A stretch of DNA of 41,214 nucleotides from an uncultured Clostridium sp. (GTDB lineage: Bacteria; Bacillota; Clostridia; Clostridiales; Clostridiaceae), in NCBI RefSeq assembly GCF_947072515.1, contig NZ_CAMTIG010000031.1, forward strand, positions 1 to 41,214, read 5' to 3'. Below, in pieces: positions 1 to 8,743 of this stretch. Position 1 is the first letter of the stretch, and each line of letters begins with the position of its first letter. The notes below the pieces were generated by a model that saw only the letters and a list, made by a program, of their open reading frames with translations, was not told where the DNA came from and made no database searches. The position numbers and the translations under genes are program-made.

Positions 1-1547
1 TTAAGTGTCCATTCTTCACAATTCCATATGTCTGTTACTACGTCTCTATAGAATTCAGGTTCATGGGAAACTAAAAGTATTGTTCCTTTATATTCTTTTA
101 ATGCTCTTTTTAGTTCGTCTTTTGCATCTTGGTCTAGATGGTTTGTAGGCTCATCTAGGATTAAGATGTTTGTTTCTATATTAAGGATTTTGCATAGTCT
201 AACTTTTGCTGCTTCTCCTCCTGATAGAACTCTTATTTTTGATTCTATTTGTTTACTTGTTAATCCACATTTTGCAAGAGCTGCTCTTATTTCGTATTGT
301 GTTTTGCTTGGGAACTCATTCCATACCTCTTCTATACAAGTATTGTTATTCCCTTCTCTATCTTCTTGCTCAAAGTACCCTATTTCTTGATAGTCTCCTT
401 GATGTACTACTCCTTCTAAAGGCTTTAATTTTCCAAGTAAGCTTTTTAGAAGTGTTGATTTTCCAAGACCATTTGCTCCAACAAGTGCAACTTTTTGACC
501 TCTTTCTAAGTAAAGATCTAATGGTTTTGTAAGTGGCTTATCGTATCCTATAACTAATCCTTCAGTTTCAAATACTACCTTTCCAGCTGTTCTTCCTTGT
601 CTAAAGTTAAACTCTGGTTTTGGTTTCTCTTCCATAAGCTCTATTCTATCCATTTTATCAAGTTTCTTTTGTCTTGATTTTGCCATTCCTGTAGTTGCAA
701 CGTTAGCTTTGTTTCTAGCAACGAAGTCTTCAAGTCTTGCAATTTCTTTTTGTTGCTTTTCATAAGCTTGCTCATGTCTCTTTTTATTGTCGTCATATAT
801 TCTCTTAAACTCATAGTAGTCTCCTACATAACGAGTAAGTTTTCTTTCTTCAACATGGTAAATTAAGTTTACAACTTCATTTAAGAATGGAATATCATGA
901 GATATAAGTATAAATGCATTCTCAAAGTTTTGTAAGTATCTTTTTAGCCATACTATATGTTCTTCATCTAAGTAGTTAGTAGGCTCATCTAAAAGAAGGA
1001 TATCTGGATTTTGAAGAAGTAATTTTCCAAGAAGAATTTTTGTTCTTTGTCCTCCTGATAAATCATCTACATCTTTTTCTAATCCTAAGTCTAAAAGTCC
1101 TAAACCTTTAGCTATTTCTTCTACTTTTGCATCTATAAGATAGAATCCATTATTATCAAGCATATCTTGAATAACAGCAGTTCTTTCTAACATTTTATTT
1201 AATTCCTCTTCAGTGCATTCTCCCATCTTTCCGTATAATTCATTCATTTCTGTTTCTAAATCGAAAAGATATTTAAATGCATCTCTTAGAGCATCTCTTA
1301 TGCTTGTTCCTTTTTCTAGTGCAGCATGTTGATCCATGTATCCAACTCTAACGTTGTTAGACCAAATTACATCTCCTTCATCTGGCATAAGCTTTCCTGT
1401 TATTATATTCATAAAAGTTGACTTACCTTCTCCATTTGCTCCAATAAGCCCAACGTGTTCACCTTTTAAAAGTCTAAATGATACTTCTTCAAAGATAGCT
1501 CTATCTCCAAATCCATGATTCACATTTTTTACTGTAACTATACTCAT
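1..1547 (-). CDS. ABC-F family ATPase (duplicated ABC domains), C-terminus cut by window edge
   Basis: Soluble tandem ATP-binding-cassette protein without membrane segments. The ABC-F class acts on the ribosome (translation factor or antibiotic protection) rather than in transport. The start is ATG after AGGAGG, protein beginning MSIVTVKNV. ABC1 has Walker A GANGEGKST (about residues 36-44), signature LSGGQ and Walker B ILLLDEPTNYLD. A charged linker rich in K, R, E and Q follows (about residues 245-300). ABC2 has GANGLGKST, LSGGEAAK and ILILDEPTNHLD. The frame is open for 515 codons to position 3, so only a short C-terminal end is missing. The arrangement resembles housekeeping YkpA/YbiT-like ABC-F proteins more than acquired resistance determinants, and no resistance leader peptide is visible upstream. 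The family is certain; the exact subfamily and any role in drug protection are not. Confidence 0.9.
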   Translation of the reverse strand, partial: MSIVTVKNVNHGFGDRAIFEEVSFRLLKGEHVGLIGANGEGKSTFMNIITGKLMPDEGDVIWSNNVRVGYMDQHAALEKGTSIRDALRDAFKYLFDLETEMNELYGKMGECTEEELNKMLERTAVIQDMLDNNGFYLIDAKVEEIAKGLGLLDLGLEKDVDDLSGGQRTKILLGKLLLQNPDILLLDEPTNYLDEEHIVWLKRYLQNFENAFILISHDIPFLNEVVNLIYHVEERKLTRYVGDYYEFKRIYDDNKKRHEQAYEKQQKEIARLEDFVARNKANVATTGMAKSRQKKLDKMDRIELMEEKPKPEFNFRQGRTAGKVVFETEGLVIGYDKPLTKPLDLYLERGQKVALVGANGLGKSTLLKSLLGKLKPLEGVVHQGDYQEIGYFEQEDREGNNNTCIEEVWNEFPSKTQYEIRAALAKCGLTSKQIESKIRVLSGGEAAKVRLCKILNIETNILILDEPTNHLDQDAKDELKRALKEYKGTILLVSHEPEFYRDVVTDIWNCEEWTL

Positions 1548-1632
1548 TTCTTCCTCCTAGTTTATATATATATTCATTTTATAGTTTAAATTATTGTATA
1601 TCCTTTGTAAAGGAGTGTATTACTAGTTTTAC

Positions 1633-1776
1633 TTAATTTTCTCCCATAGTGTTTTCTTTATGACCACATGTTTTACATTTATAATACTTTTTTCCATATT
1701 GATTATTATCATATGCATATTTATATTCTTCTAATATATCTCCACAAACTGGACAAATTCTTTTTTCTTCACTCAT
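1633..1776 (-). CDS. small zinc-ribbon protein (47 aa)
   Basis: Short gene starting ATG after AAGGAG, protein MSEEKRICPVCGDILEEY... ending ...GEN. Two Cys pairs, CPVC at residues 8-11 and CKTC at about 35-38, are spaced as in a zinc ribbon that folds on a single zinc. Between them lies a Tyr/Lys-rich stretch (about residues 18-34), which could contact nucleic acid or protein. It lies between the ABC-F gene and the unknown membrane protein, all on the minus strand. A hairpin at 1907-1946 separates it from the upstream gene, so it probably has its own promoter or is co-transcribed with the ABC-F gene 85 bases downstream. No function can be assigned. Confidence 0.75.
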   Translation of the reverse strand: MSEEKRICPVCGDILEEYKYAYDNNQYGKKYYKCKTCGHKENTMGEN

Positions 1777-1906
1777 ATTTTTTCTCCTTATTTTCTCTAT
1801 ATAATATATTAAACTATCATTTATATTAAAATCAAGTTCTATTATAAACCTTTAGCATTTTCTTTTTTAAATTTCAAATGATTTTCCCTTTCTTTTATCT
1901 ATAAGA

Positions 1907-1946
1907 AAAAAGCTAACCATAAGAATTTATCTTAGATTAGCTTTTT
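1907..1946 (-). terminator. terminator after the 554-aa membrane protein gene
   Basis: Ten-base-pair perfect inverted repeat AAAAAGCTAA (1907-1916) and TTAGCTTTTT (1937-1946), just beyond the stop at 1950. The minus RNA ends the stem in a U-run. Confidence 0.75.
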
Positions 1947-1949
1947 AAT

Positions 1950-3614
1950 TTATCCTATTTTAGTAAATTTATTTACTAGTATAAATTTGCTTTCTCCTAC
2001 AGGAATATATTCTATTTTGATTTTATCTCCAGTTGAACTTAATGCCACTTCTCTAGCTGTTTCTGTAGATACTGAGAAGATTTCATCTTTTCCTTTTAGT
2101 TTTATATCGTAAATACTTGTACCTTCTTTTACGATTAACCCGATTCTTTCGATTTCACCTTCTATTGTTTTTCCTGTATTACTTCCTTCTAAAGAGATAT
2201 TTGTATTAGTTAATGCTTCCAAATATCTATTTAATGTAGATTGAAGAGAATCTCCAACTGCTACTGTATTGTAGTTTTTCACATTAACCATTGCATATTG
2301 CTTTACAAGTCCATTTGCATCTTTTAATGTTGTAAAGTAAGTTGGTTCATTTTGTATATTTATAAGATATGGGAAAGTAGCTGTATATTTATATTGTTGT
2401 ACTTTTCCTTCTGCTGATTTCATAGCTGCTTCTTCTGTAGCTCCAGCTGTTTTATATAAAGTAGTTTTTCCTGTCTTTGTATTAGTTAAAGTAAATCCTA
2501 CTAATCCTTCATCATTTCCTACTGAAGTTATTCCTGTATAATAGAAACATTCATTATTATTATAAATTAAGTTCATTCCATCAGTAGTTTTTAATTTATC
2601 TTTATCACTAAAGTTTAAAACTCCATGAACTAAAGTTCCCCATTTATCTATATGTCTTTTTATAAATTCAGTTGGTTGTATTCTATCTACCCATTTTGGC
2701 ATATCTTCTATATTATATATATTGCTTTCACCTGTTTGTACATCTATAATTAATGCACCTATAGCTTCTTGCTCTACTACACCTATTCCAGTATCATATC
2801 TTGTAATTACATAGTATGGTCTACCATTATCATCTAATTCAAATGTATAATCAGTATGTCCTGCTTTCATATCTCTAAGAAAAGCTGCTCTTTTTAAATC
2901 ACTTAATAGATATGATGATTCTAAATATTTAAGTCTTAAAGGCTTTCCATCAATTTCAGTAACAAGTTTTACATCATTTTGATTTGTTGCACTAACCATA
3001 ATATATCCTGATGTTCCATCACTATTAGCAAACCATTTAAATAAAGATGAATGTTCTAATGGTCCTACATAATATAATTTTCCTCCAACACTTTGAAGTG
3101 TTAATTTTCCAACTTGAACTTGGCTTCCAAGACTTGGAATTTCCCCTAGCTTTTTATCTGCAAGTTTCATAGCTAATTCTTCATCAATAGTTGGTAATTG
3201 ATTTAAATCAATATATTTAATTTCATTTGTAAAATTAATATTTTCTACTCCCCCTATTAAGTCTCTATGCTTTTGATAACTTAATATAGGACTAAATATA
3301 ATATTCGTAACTATAAATATCATTCCTACTATTACCCCTATGCCTATATACTTTTTAGCCATATGAGTTATTCCATAAATAATAGCTATTCCTGCAAAAG
3401 TAAGAACTATTTTTCCAAAGCTTAATGTTACATCTAAAATAAGATCACTATTTAACAGAGATGCTAGTCCAACTACTATATACCCTATAATAAGCCATTT
3501 TAAGAATCCCCCTATACTTCCTCTATCCTTTGTTATATTTCTTCCCTTATCTTTAGCCTTATTTATAAAACTAAAAATATCATTAAAATCTCCCTTAAAA
3601 TCATCATTACCCAT
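1950..3614 (-). CDS. conserved-looking membrane protein of unknown function (554 aa)
   Basis: I do not recognise a named family with confidence. The N-terminus (about 1-34) is hydrophilic. Three hydrophobic segments follow at about 37-54, 62-81 and 88-110. About 440 mostly hydrophilic residues follow, rich in beta-type strands, Tyr and Thr, with no Cys-based or catalytic motif I could name. Sequence landmarks are KHRDLIGG (115-122), LGSQVQVGKL, PLEHSSLFKW and YIMVSATNQNDV. The C-terminal 90 residues (ERIGLIVKEGTSIYDIKL...) look like a small OB-like or Sm-like barrel. The start ATG lies 8 bases after GGGGGAAATAATT. The gene has its own hairpin on each side (3693-3722 and 1907-1946), so it is probably monocistronic. 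A membrane-anchored sensor or envelope protein is possible, but that is only inference from topology. Confidence 0.8.
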   Translation of the reverse strand: MGNDDFKGDFNDIFSFINKAKDKGRNITKDRGSIGGFLKWLIIGYIVVGLASLLNSDLILDVTLSFGKIVLTFAGIAIIYGITHMAKKYIGIGVIVGMIFIVTNIIFSPILSYQKHRDLIGGVENINFTNEIKYIDLNQLPTIDEELAMKLADKKLGEIPSLGSQVQVGKLTLQSVGGKLYYVGPLEHSSLFKWFANSDGTSGYIMVSATNQNDVKLVTEIDGKPLRLKYLESSYLLSDLKRAAFLRDMKAGHTDYTFELDDNGRPYYVITRYDTGIGVVEQEAIGALIIDVQTGESNIYNIEDMPKWVDRIQPTEFIKRHIDKWGTLVHGVLNFSDKDKLKTTDGMNLIYNNNECFYYTGITSVGNDEGLVGFTLTNTKTGKTTLYKTAGATEEAAMKSAEGKVQQYKYTATFPYLINIQNEPTYFTTLKDANGLVKQYAMVNVKNYNTVAVGDSLQSTLNRYLEALTNTNISLEGSNTGKTIEGEIERIGLIVKEGTSIYDIKLKGKDEIFSVSTETAREVALSSTGDKIKIEYIPVGESKFILVNKFTKIG

Positions 3615-3692
3615 AATTATTTCCCCCTTACCTCTTCATAAATTGTTAACATTATATCATAATGAGATATTCGTTACTACATATATCCTTTA

Positions 3693-3722
3693 AAAAAGAA
3701 TCCTTTTTTAAGAATTCTTTTT
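3693..3722 (-). terminator. terminator after homoserine dehydrogenase
   Basis: Inverted repeat AAAAAGAAT (3693-3701) and ATTCTTTTT (3714-3722) with a 12-base loop, 44 bases beyond the stop. The stem is A+T-rich and its U-run lies on the minus RNA. Confidence 0.55.
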
Positions 3723-3765
3723 CCTTTTATATTTTTTCTATCATTTAATTTATTAGATTATATTT

Positions 3766-5061
3766 TTATTTAAAATCTTCAATTCTTATAATGTTATCTA
3801 TCTTTTTAACAGAGTTTAATTCATAAATTTCATCTATTGCTTCAATTATTTGAGATTCTTTAGTATAGTGAGTAACTAATACTAATGTTACGGCTCCATC
3901 TGCCTCTTCTCCCTTTTGTATAACTGATCTTAAGCTTACACTGCTGTCTCCAAATATTGTAGTAATTCTTCCTAAAACTCCTGACTCATCATATACTCTC
4001 ATTCTGATGTAGTATTTACTTTCTACACCTCTCATATCTCTAAATCTTTTTTTCCATAGATTATTTTTTACTACTAAATTTAAATTATCTATATCTATAT
4101 TATTTTTTAATATTGTTATCATATCACTAACTACTGCGCTACCTGTAGGTAAATCTCCTGCTCCTCTACCGTAAAACATTAAATCACCTACAGCATTTCC
4201 TTTTATTAAAACTGCATTAAATGAATCGTATACATTTGCTAAAGGATGGTTTTTAGGTATCATTGCAGGATGAACTCTAAGTTCTAGCTTGCCTTTTTTA
4301 TCTTTAACTATAGCTAGCAGTTTAATGACCATATTAAATCCCTTTGCATATTCCATATCTATAGGTTTTATATTACTTATTCCTTCTCTATATACATTTT
4401 CAATATCTACTTTAGTTCCAAAAGCTAATGATGATAGTATTGCTATTTTATATTTTGCATCATATCCTTCAATGTCTGATGTTGGATCTTCTTCTGCATA
4501 CCCTTTTTCTTGTGCTTCTTTTAATGCCGTGTTAAAATCTAAGCCTTCAACTTCCATTTTAGTTAAAATGTAATTTGTAGTTCCATTTATGATTCCATAC
4601 ATTTCTTCTACTTTATTTGCTGTAAGGCTTTCATTTATTCCTTGTATTATAGGAATACCTCCTGCTACAGAAGCTTCATATTGAAACATTGTTCCCATTT
4701 CATCTGCTTTTTTAAAGAGTTCATCTCCCTCTGTTGCAATAAGCATTTTATTTGCTGTTACTATATGTTTTTTTCTTTCTATACATTTTATTAAATAATC
4801 TTTTGCTGGAGAAACTCCACCCATAACTTCAATAACTATTTTTATAGATTCATCTTCTAATATTTCATTAAAATTTGTAGTTAGTAAGTCCTTATTGATA
4901 TGAACTCCTCTATCTTTTTCTTTATCTCTAACTAATACCTTTGCAACTTCTATATCATATCCTGAACGTTTAACTATCTCATCTCTGTTAGAATTTAGAA
5001 TCATCCATACACCCCTGCCTACATTTCCAAGTCCAAGAAGTGCAATTTTAACTTTTTTCAT
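3766..5061 (-). CDS. hom: homoserine dehydrogenase
   Basis: Cytosolic NAD(P)-dependent enzyme that reduces aspartate-4-semialdehyde to homoserine, the branch point to threonine and methionine. The N-terminal Rossmann fold opens with KIALLGLGNVGRG (about 5-17). The catalytic-domain signature includes VTANKMLIA, EASVAGGIPII, the GTTNYILTKM loop and AYAEEDPTSDIEGYDAKYK. The C-terminus (about 355-431, MRVYDESGVLGRITTIF...) is an ACT domain, the usual site of threonine feedback inhibition. A length of 431 is normal. The gene starts ATG after GAGGGGAG and stands alone between two hairpins, with no thrB or thrC beside it. A sigma-A-like promoter lies at 5109-5137. No T-box leader is visible upstream. 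Confidence 0.96.
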   Translation of the reverse strand: MKKVKIALLGLGNVGRGVWMILNSNRDEIVKRSGYDIEVAKVLVRDKEKDRGVHINKDLLTTNFNEILEDESIKIVIEVMGGVSPAKDYLIKCIERKKHIVTANKMLIATEGDELFKKADEMGTMFQYEASVAGGIPIIQGINESLTANKVEEMYGIINGTTNYILTKMEVEGLDFNTALKEAQEKGYAEEDPTSDIEGYDAKYKIAILSSLAFGTKVDIENVYREGISNIKPIDMEYAKGFNMVIKLLAIVKDKKGKLELRVHPAMIPKNHPLANVYDSFNAVLIKGNAVGDLMFYGRGAGDLPTGSAVVSDMITILKNNIDIDNLNLVVKNNLWKKRFRDMRGVESKYYIRMRVYDESGVLGRITTIFGDSSVSLRSVIQKGEEADGAVTLVLVTHYTKESQIIEAIDEIYELNSVKKIDNIIRIEDFK

Positions 5062-5108
5062 TTTGTATCTCCCCTCTCATATGATTTTTACCCTAAATTT
5101 ATAATCTC

Positions 5109-5137
5109 ATTATACATCCTTTTGGATATTTTTTCCA
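5109..5137 (-). promoter_or_regulatory. probable promoter of hom
   Basis: On the minus strand TGGAAA (-35, 4 of 6 matches) is followed after 17 bases by TATAAT, about 48 bases before the hom start. Confidence 0.5.
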
Positions 5138-5191
5138 TATTATAAGGGATAAACTTTTATTTTTATACATTTTAATAATTTTGTATAAAAA

Positions 5192-5221
5192 AAATGCCAA
5201 TCTCTTATGAGATTGACATTT
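5192..5221 (-). terminator. terminator after the NlpC/P60 hydrolase gene
   Basis: Stem 5192-5204 / 5209-5221 with a 4-base loop. In the minus RNA all 13 pairs form through one U-G wobble; in plus RNA that position would be an A-C mismatch. A run of U follows on the minus strand, so the direction is clear. Confidence 0.9.
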
Positions 5222-5237
5222 CCTATTAATTTTAATC

Positions 5238-7778
5238 TTAATTTAAAACTCTTCTTGCCGAACCGATTAAGCTCCATGGCACATTGCATATTCTAACATA
5301 AGCATGTGAATGTGGAGATACAATCCATTGTCCATTACCAATATACATTCCTACATGTACATCACCTTTAAAGAATAATAAATCTCCAGGTCTAACATCA
5401 TTTAATGATACAGCTCTACCAGCAGTTGCTTGCTGATATGTTGTTCTTCCTATATTTATACCAACTTGACTAAATGCCCAATCCATAAGTCCTGAACAAT
5501 CAAATCCTCTGTATCCATGATTAACATATTGTGCTGGTACATTATAGTCTCCTGCATTTGCTTCTCCTGGGAACTCATTTGATAATTGTTGTAAAAGTGA
5601 AGTTGTTACATATTGTCCTGAGCCTCCCCATACATAAGGTGCTCCAACTTCTTCTTTTAATATAGAGAATACTGTTTCAAATGTTGCATTGTTTGTTGAT
5701 ACACTTGAAGTATTACTATTATTATTATTTGTAGTTGCCGTTTTATTGTTTGAATTACTATTTGAGTTATTTGAAGTATTTGTAGCATTATTAGTATTTA
5801 CAGATAAATTTGCGTTTACTAACTTATTAGTAAATTTTATATATTGTCCGTATACATAACCAATTTGTCCGTTATTATTAATCTTATACCAATTTCCGGT
5901 CTTTGCTAAAACTTTAACTCCTTGTCCATTTAAAAGATATCCAACTACTGAAGAGTTAGTATCAGCTGCACTTCTTATTCTTAATGATGAATTAATGTTG
6001 ATTACTTGTCCAAATTTATTTGAGTAAGTAATTACTCCATTATTTTGATCATTCTTTATTGCAGTATGAACATCACTTGGTTTAACACCATTTACAATAT
6101 TGATATATGATGAATATACATATCCTGTATTTCCATTATCTAATTTGATTCTATACCAGTTACCTTGCTTTCCTGTAATATTAACATTTTGCCCGTTTAA
6201 AAGGTATCCAATTACAGAACAATTAGTATTAGGTGCTGTTCTTACTCTTAAGTTTGCACTTATGTTTGCAACTTGTCCTACTGCATTTTCAGTTGTAATC
6301 TGTGGAGTACTAGCAGTAGTATTCTTTTGACTATTGCTATTATTATTTTGTTGTACTGCAGCTTTATTTGATGTTGTAGCAGTAGTTGTATTTGTCTTTA
6401 CTGATGTATTTGCACTAGTATTATTAGCTTTTACTGTATTTGTATTTTTAACAGTATTATTTTCTTTTGATGTATTTGTCTTATTATTAGTTTTCACTGT
6501 ACTTTGAGGTAGAGATTTTACTAATTTAACATAATCTCCAAATACATATCCTGTTACACCATTTGCAGAAATTTTATACCAATCTCCAACTTTTGCAACT
6601 ATTTTAAATCCTGCACCATCTTGTAATGCACCTACAATGGAACTATTAACTGTTGCTCCACTTCTTATTCTTAATCCTACAGGAACAGTAACTTCACCAA
6701 ATGTATTTTCTGGCACTACTGTATTATTTGCTGCTTGTTTAACTGTATTATTTGTTGTTTGCTTAACTGTACTATTTGTTACTTTGTTATTTGCTGTGTT
6801 ATTTACTACTTTATTATTTACTATTTCTGTAGAACTTGTAGGATTAACTTTAGCTGTTGTTTTATTTTGTACTGTAGTGTTTTGTACTGTGCTAGTTACT
6901 TCTTTTGCTGTATTATTTACAGGCTTATTTACATTTGAATTAGCCATATTACCATCTACTGTTGGTATTGTAGCTGTATTCGTTAATGTTTGAATATAAT
7001 CAACACAAACATATCCACTAGTTCCATTTCCTAAATCAATTTTATACCAATCATTATCTCTTCCAATTATATGAACTTTATTTCCTTCATATAATGTTCC
7101 AATAACATTACTCTTTGTAGTTGCTGATGTTCTTACTCTTAAGTTAGTACGTACATGTACAACTCCACCAACTTCTGATTTTTTTACTACATTGTTGTTT
7201 GGTGCATTAGTAACTACTGGCTTATAGTTTATATATTGTCCATCAACATATCCTATTTGTCCATCATAGTTTACTTGATACCATCCATTAGTTTGTCCAA
7301 TAACATTTATAGCTTGTCCATTTATGAAATATCCTAACACTTCATTGTTAGTTGAAGGTCCGCTTCTAAATCTTAAGTTTGTTTGTATATTTATAACTGT
7401 ACCAGTTCCAATAGATTCTCCATTATTCCAAGTTTTAGAAGGTTTATTAAGTTGAGTAACATATTCACCATATACGTATCCATATGAACCGTTAAATTCA
7501 ATCTTATACCAATTACCTTCTTTAGAAATTATATTGAATTCATTTCCATTTTTTAAATAGCCAATTACTCTATTGTTTATAGAAGCTCCCTGCCTAACTC
7601 TTAAACCTGATGTAACATTTACAACTTTTCCTTTGTTCATATAAGTTTTCATGTTTTTTGATTTAGTATTACCTTTACTTAGGGTATCAGCATGTGCAGT
7701 AATTGCACTTTTAGCCATTACTAAAGTTGCACTTGTTGATGCAGCTAATACTAAAGCAACTGCTTTTTTGTTTTTCAT
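5238..7778 (-). CDS. secreted cell-wall hydrolase: six SH3b domains plus NlpC/P60 peptidase
   Basis: Exported peptidoglycan endopeptidase of 846 residues. A signal peptide (MKNKKAVALVLAAS... to about AHA at 30) is followed by six bacterial SH3 domains at about 50-107, 126-183, 204-262, 360-417, 500-560 and 589-647. They are separated by long Asn/Thr-rich linkers (270-355, 420-498, 655-697). The C-terminal NlpC/P60 domain (700-846) has Cys761 in FDCSGL, His808 in DVHVGMYIG and a third polar position near His823/His825. About 37 residues lie between YVWGGSG and GFDCSG, longer than in the minimal fold. The longest frame begins five codons earlier at a TTG (7793), but TTGGAGAG inside those codons is the ribosome binding site, so ATG at 7778 is chosen. 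SH3b domains are expected to bind the wall and the papain-like domain to cleave stem peptides. Confidence 0.93.
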   Translation of the reverse strand: MKNKKAVALVLAASTSATLVMAKSAITAHADTLSKGNTKSKNMKTYMNKGKVVNVTSGLRVRQGASINNRVIGYLKNGNEFNIISKEGNWYKIEFNGSYGYVYGEYVTQLNKPSKTWNNGESIGTGTVINIQTNLRFRSGPSTNNEVLGYFINGQAINVIGQTNGWYQVNYDGQIGYVDGQYINYKPVVTNAPNNNVVKKSEVGGVVHVRTNLRVRTSATTKSNVIGTLYEGNKVHIIGRDNDWYKIDLGNGTSGYVCVDYIQTLTNTATIPTVDGNMANSNVNKPVNNTAKEVTSTVQNTTVQNKTTAKVNPTSSTEIVNNKVVNNTANNKVTNSTVKQTTNNTVKQAANNTVVPENTFGEVTVPVGLRIRSGATVNSSIVGALQDGAGFKIVAKVGDWYKISANGVTGYVFGDYVKLVKSLPQSTVKTNNKTNTSKENNTVKNTNTVKANNTSANTSVKTNTTTATTSNKAAVQQNNNSNSQKNTTASTPQITTENAVGQVANISANLRVRTAPNTNCSVIGYLLNGQNVNITGKQGNWYRIKLDNGNTGYVYSSYINIVNGVKPSDVHTAIKNDQNNGVITYSNKFGQVININSSLRIRSAADTNSSVVGYLLNGQGVKVLAKTGNWYKINNNGQIGYVYGQYIKFTNKLVNANLSVNTNNATNTSNNSNSNSNNKTATTNNNNSNTSSVSTNNATFETVFSILKEEVGAPYVWGGSGQYVTTSLLQQLSNEFPGEANAGDYNVPAQYVNHGYRGFDCSGLMDWAFSQVGINIGRTTYQQATAGRAVSLNDVRPGDLLFFKGDVHVGMYIGNGQWIVSPHSHAYVRICNVPWSLIGSARRVLN

Positions 7779-7827
7779 TCGTAATCTCTCCAATTTAAAA
7801 ATTTCTCTTTATTTTAATTTTTTATTC

Positions 7828-7914
7828 TTTTGTAACCTTTAACTCTTATTATTCTATAATATACCATTTTAATGTAATCTTAAAGATTTTATTTTAATTT
7901 TTTTGTAACCTTTA
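7828..7914. repeat. direct repeat in the upstream region of the NlpC/P60 gene
   Basis: The 14-mer TTTTGTAACCTTTA occurs at 7828-7841 and 7901-7914, 73 bases apart. Each copy is preceded by TTTATTTTAATTTTTT, so about 30 bases are duplicated, with a short insertion in one copy. It lies 50 to 137 bases upstream of the hydrolase start. Confidence 0.7.
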
Positions 7915-7978
7915 TAATATAGTAATATTTTGTTAATAGTTTAGAAAAGAAATCTTTCTCACTCATTCCATTTTTATC

Positions 7979-8638
7979 TTAAAGAACTTCTCTTAATTTT
8001 GAAACTTCCAAGTAAAATTCTCCTATAGTTCCATGTTTAGGATTTTTAGAATTTTTTTTGTGAAAATCACTTCCTGCTGAATATTTTATTTTATTTTTTA
8101 TGGCAAAATTTATAAAATATTTTATTTTTTCATCTGTATGTCTAGGATGAATTGCCTCTATTCCATCAATCCCTAATTTAACTATTTCCTTTAAGTCTTC
8201 CTCTAATATTTTTACTGGATGTGCTATAAATATTTTAGCTCCTAAACTTTTCAATAAAGCTATCCCATCTTTTACATCTAATCTTTTATCACCTTTTTTT
8301 ATATTTAATTTTCCTTTATACACTTCTTCTATTTCATCTACTTTTTGTCTTCTTACTCTTGACAATATTTCCTTTACTAACACTTCATTATATCCTTTTC
8401 TAAAATATCCTAAAAGATGAATTTGCTTTCCTTTGTATCTTGTAGATAATTCAACTCCTGCTATAACTCTAACTCCAAGCTTTTTTCCTTCTATTTGTGC
8501 CTCTTTAACACCTTCCATTGTATTATGGTCTGTTATTGCAATACATTTAATATTATTTTCTTTTGCTAACTTTACAACTTCCCTTGGTGTAAGTCTACCA
8601 TCAGAAGCTGTAGAATGAATGTGTAAATCAATTTTCAT
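7979..8638 (-). CDS. PHP-domain phosphoesterase
   Basis: Cytosolic metal-dependent phosphoesterase of the polymerase-and-histidinol-phosphatase superfamily (219 residues). The metal ligands are in DLHIHSTASDG (4-14), ITDHNTMEG (about 35-43), GVELSTRYKGKQIHLLGYF (about 61-79), FIAHPVK (about 137-143) and SDFHKK (about 191-196), the standard motif order. Family members include RNase AM/YciV-type nucleases acting on 5'-phosphorylated RNA or 3',5'-nucleotides. This copy is shorter than the roughly 280-residue YciV type, mainly in the central insertion. The start is ATG after AAGGA. It lies 200 bases upstream of the hydrolase gene on the same strand with no clear hairpin between them, so read-through is possible. 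The substrate cannot be assigned. Confidence 0.88.
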   Translation of the reverse strand: MKIDLHIHSTASDGRLTPREVVKLAKENNIKCIAITDHNTMEGVKEAQIEGKKLGVRVIAGVELSTRYKGKQIHLLGYFRKGYNEVLVKEILSRVRRQKVDEIEEVYKGKLNIKKGDKRLDVKDGIALLKSLGAKIFIAHPVKILEEDLKEIVKLGIDGIEAIHPRHTDEKIKYFINFAIKNKIKYSAGSDFHKKNSKNPKHGTIGEFYLEVSKLREVL

Positions 8639-8743
8639 CTTCCTTATCCTTTTAAATTTCTTTAATACTATTTTATTCGCCTTTTTATATTTTGTTATAG
8701 AAAATCCTAGATTCTATACAGAATATATTTATAGTCTAAAATA

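Noticed and set aside
166..532. Two plus-strand frames in the ABC-F region
   Set aside because: Both lie inside the minus-strand ABC-F coding frame, which has all the ABC motifs.
5062..5191. T-box leader for hom
   Set aside because: No T-box sequence or antiterminator-like stem was seen; only a promoter and the neighbouring terminator.
6637..6993. Long hydrophobic open frame on the plus strand within the NlpC/P60 gene
   Set aside because: It is the reverse complement of the Asn/Thr/Val-rich linker, has no ribosome binding site and lies entirely inside a real gene.
7779..7978. Possible cyclic-di-AMP (ydaO-type) riboswitch, since these often precede wall hydrolase genes
   Set aside because: The 200 bases are too A+T-rich and lack the conserved GC-containing stems of that class. 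Only the direct repeat is visible.
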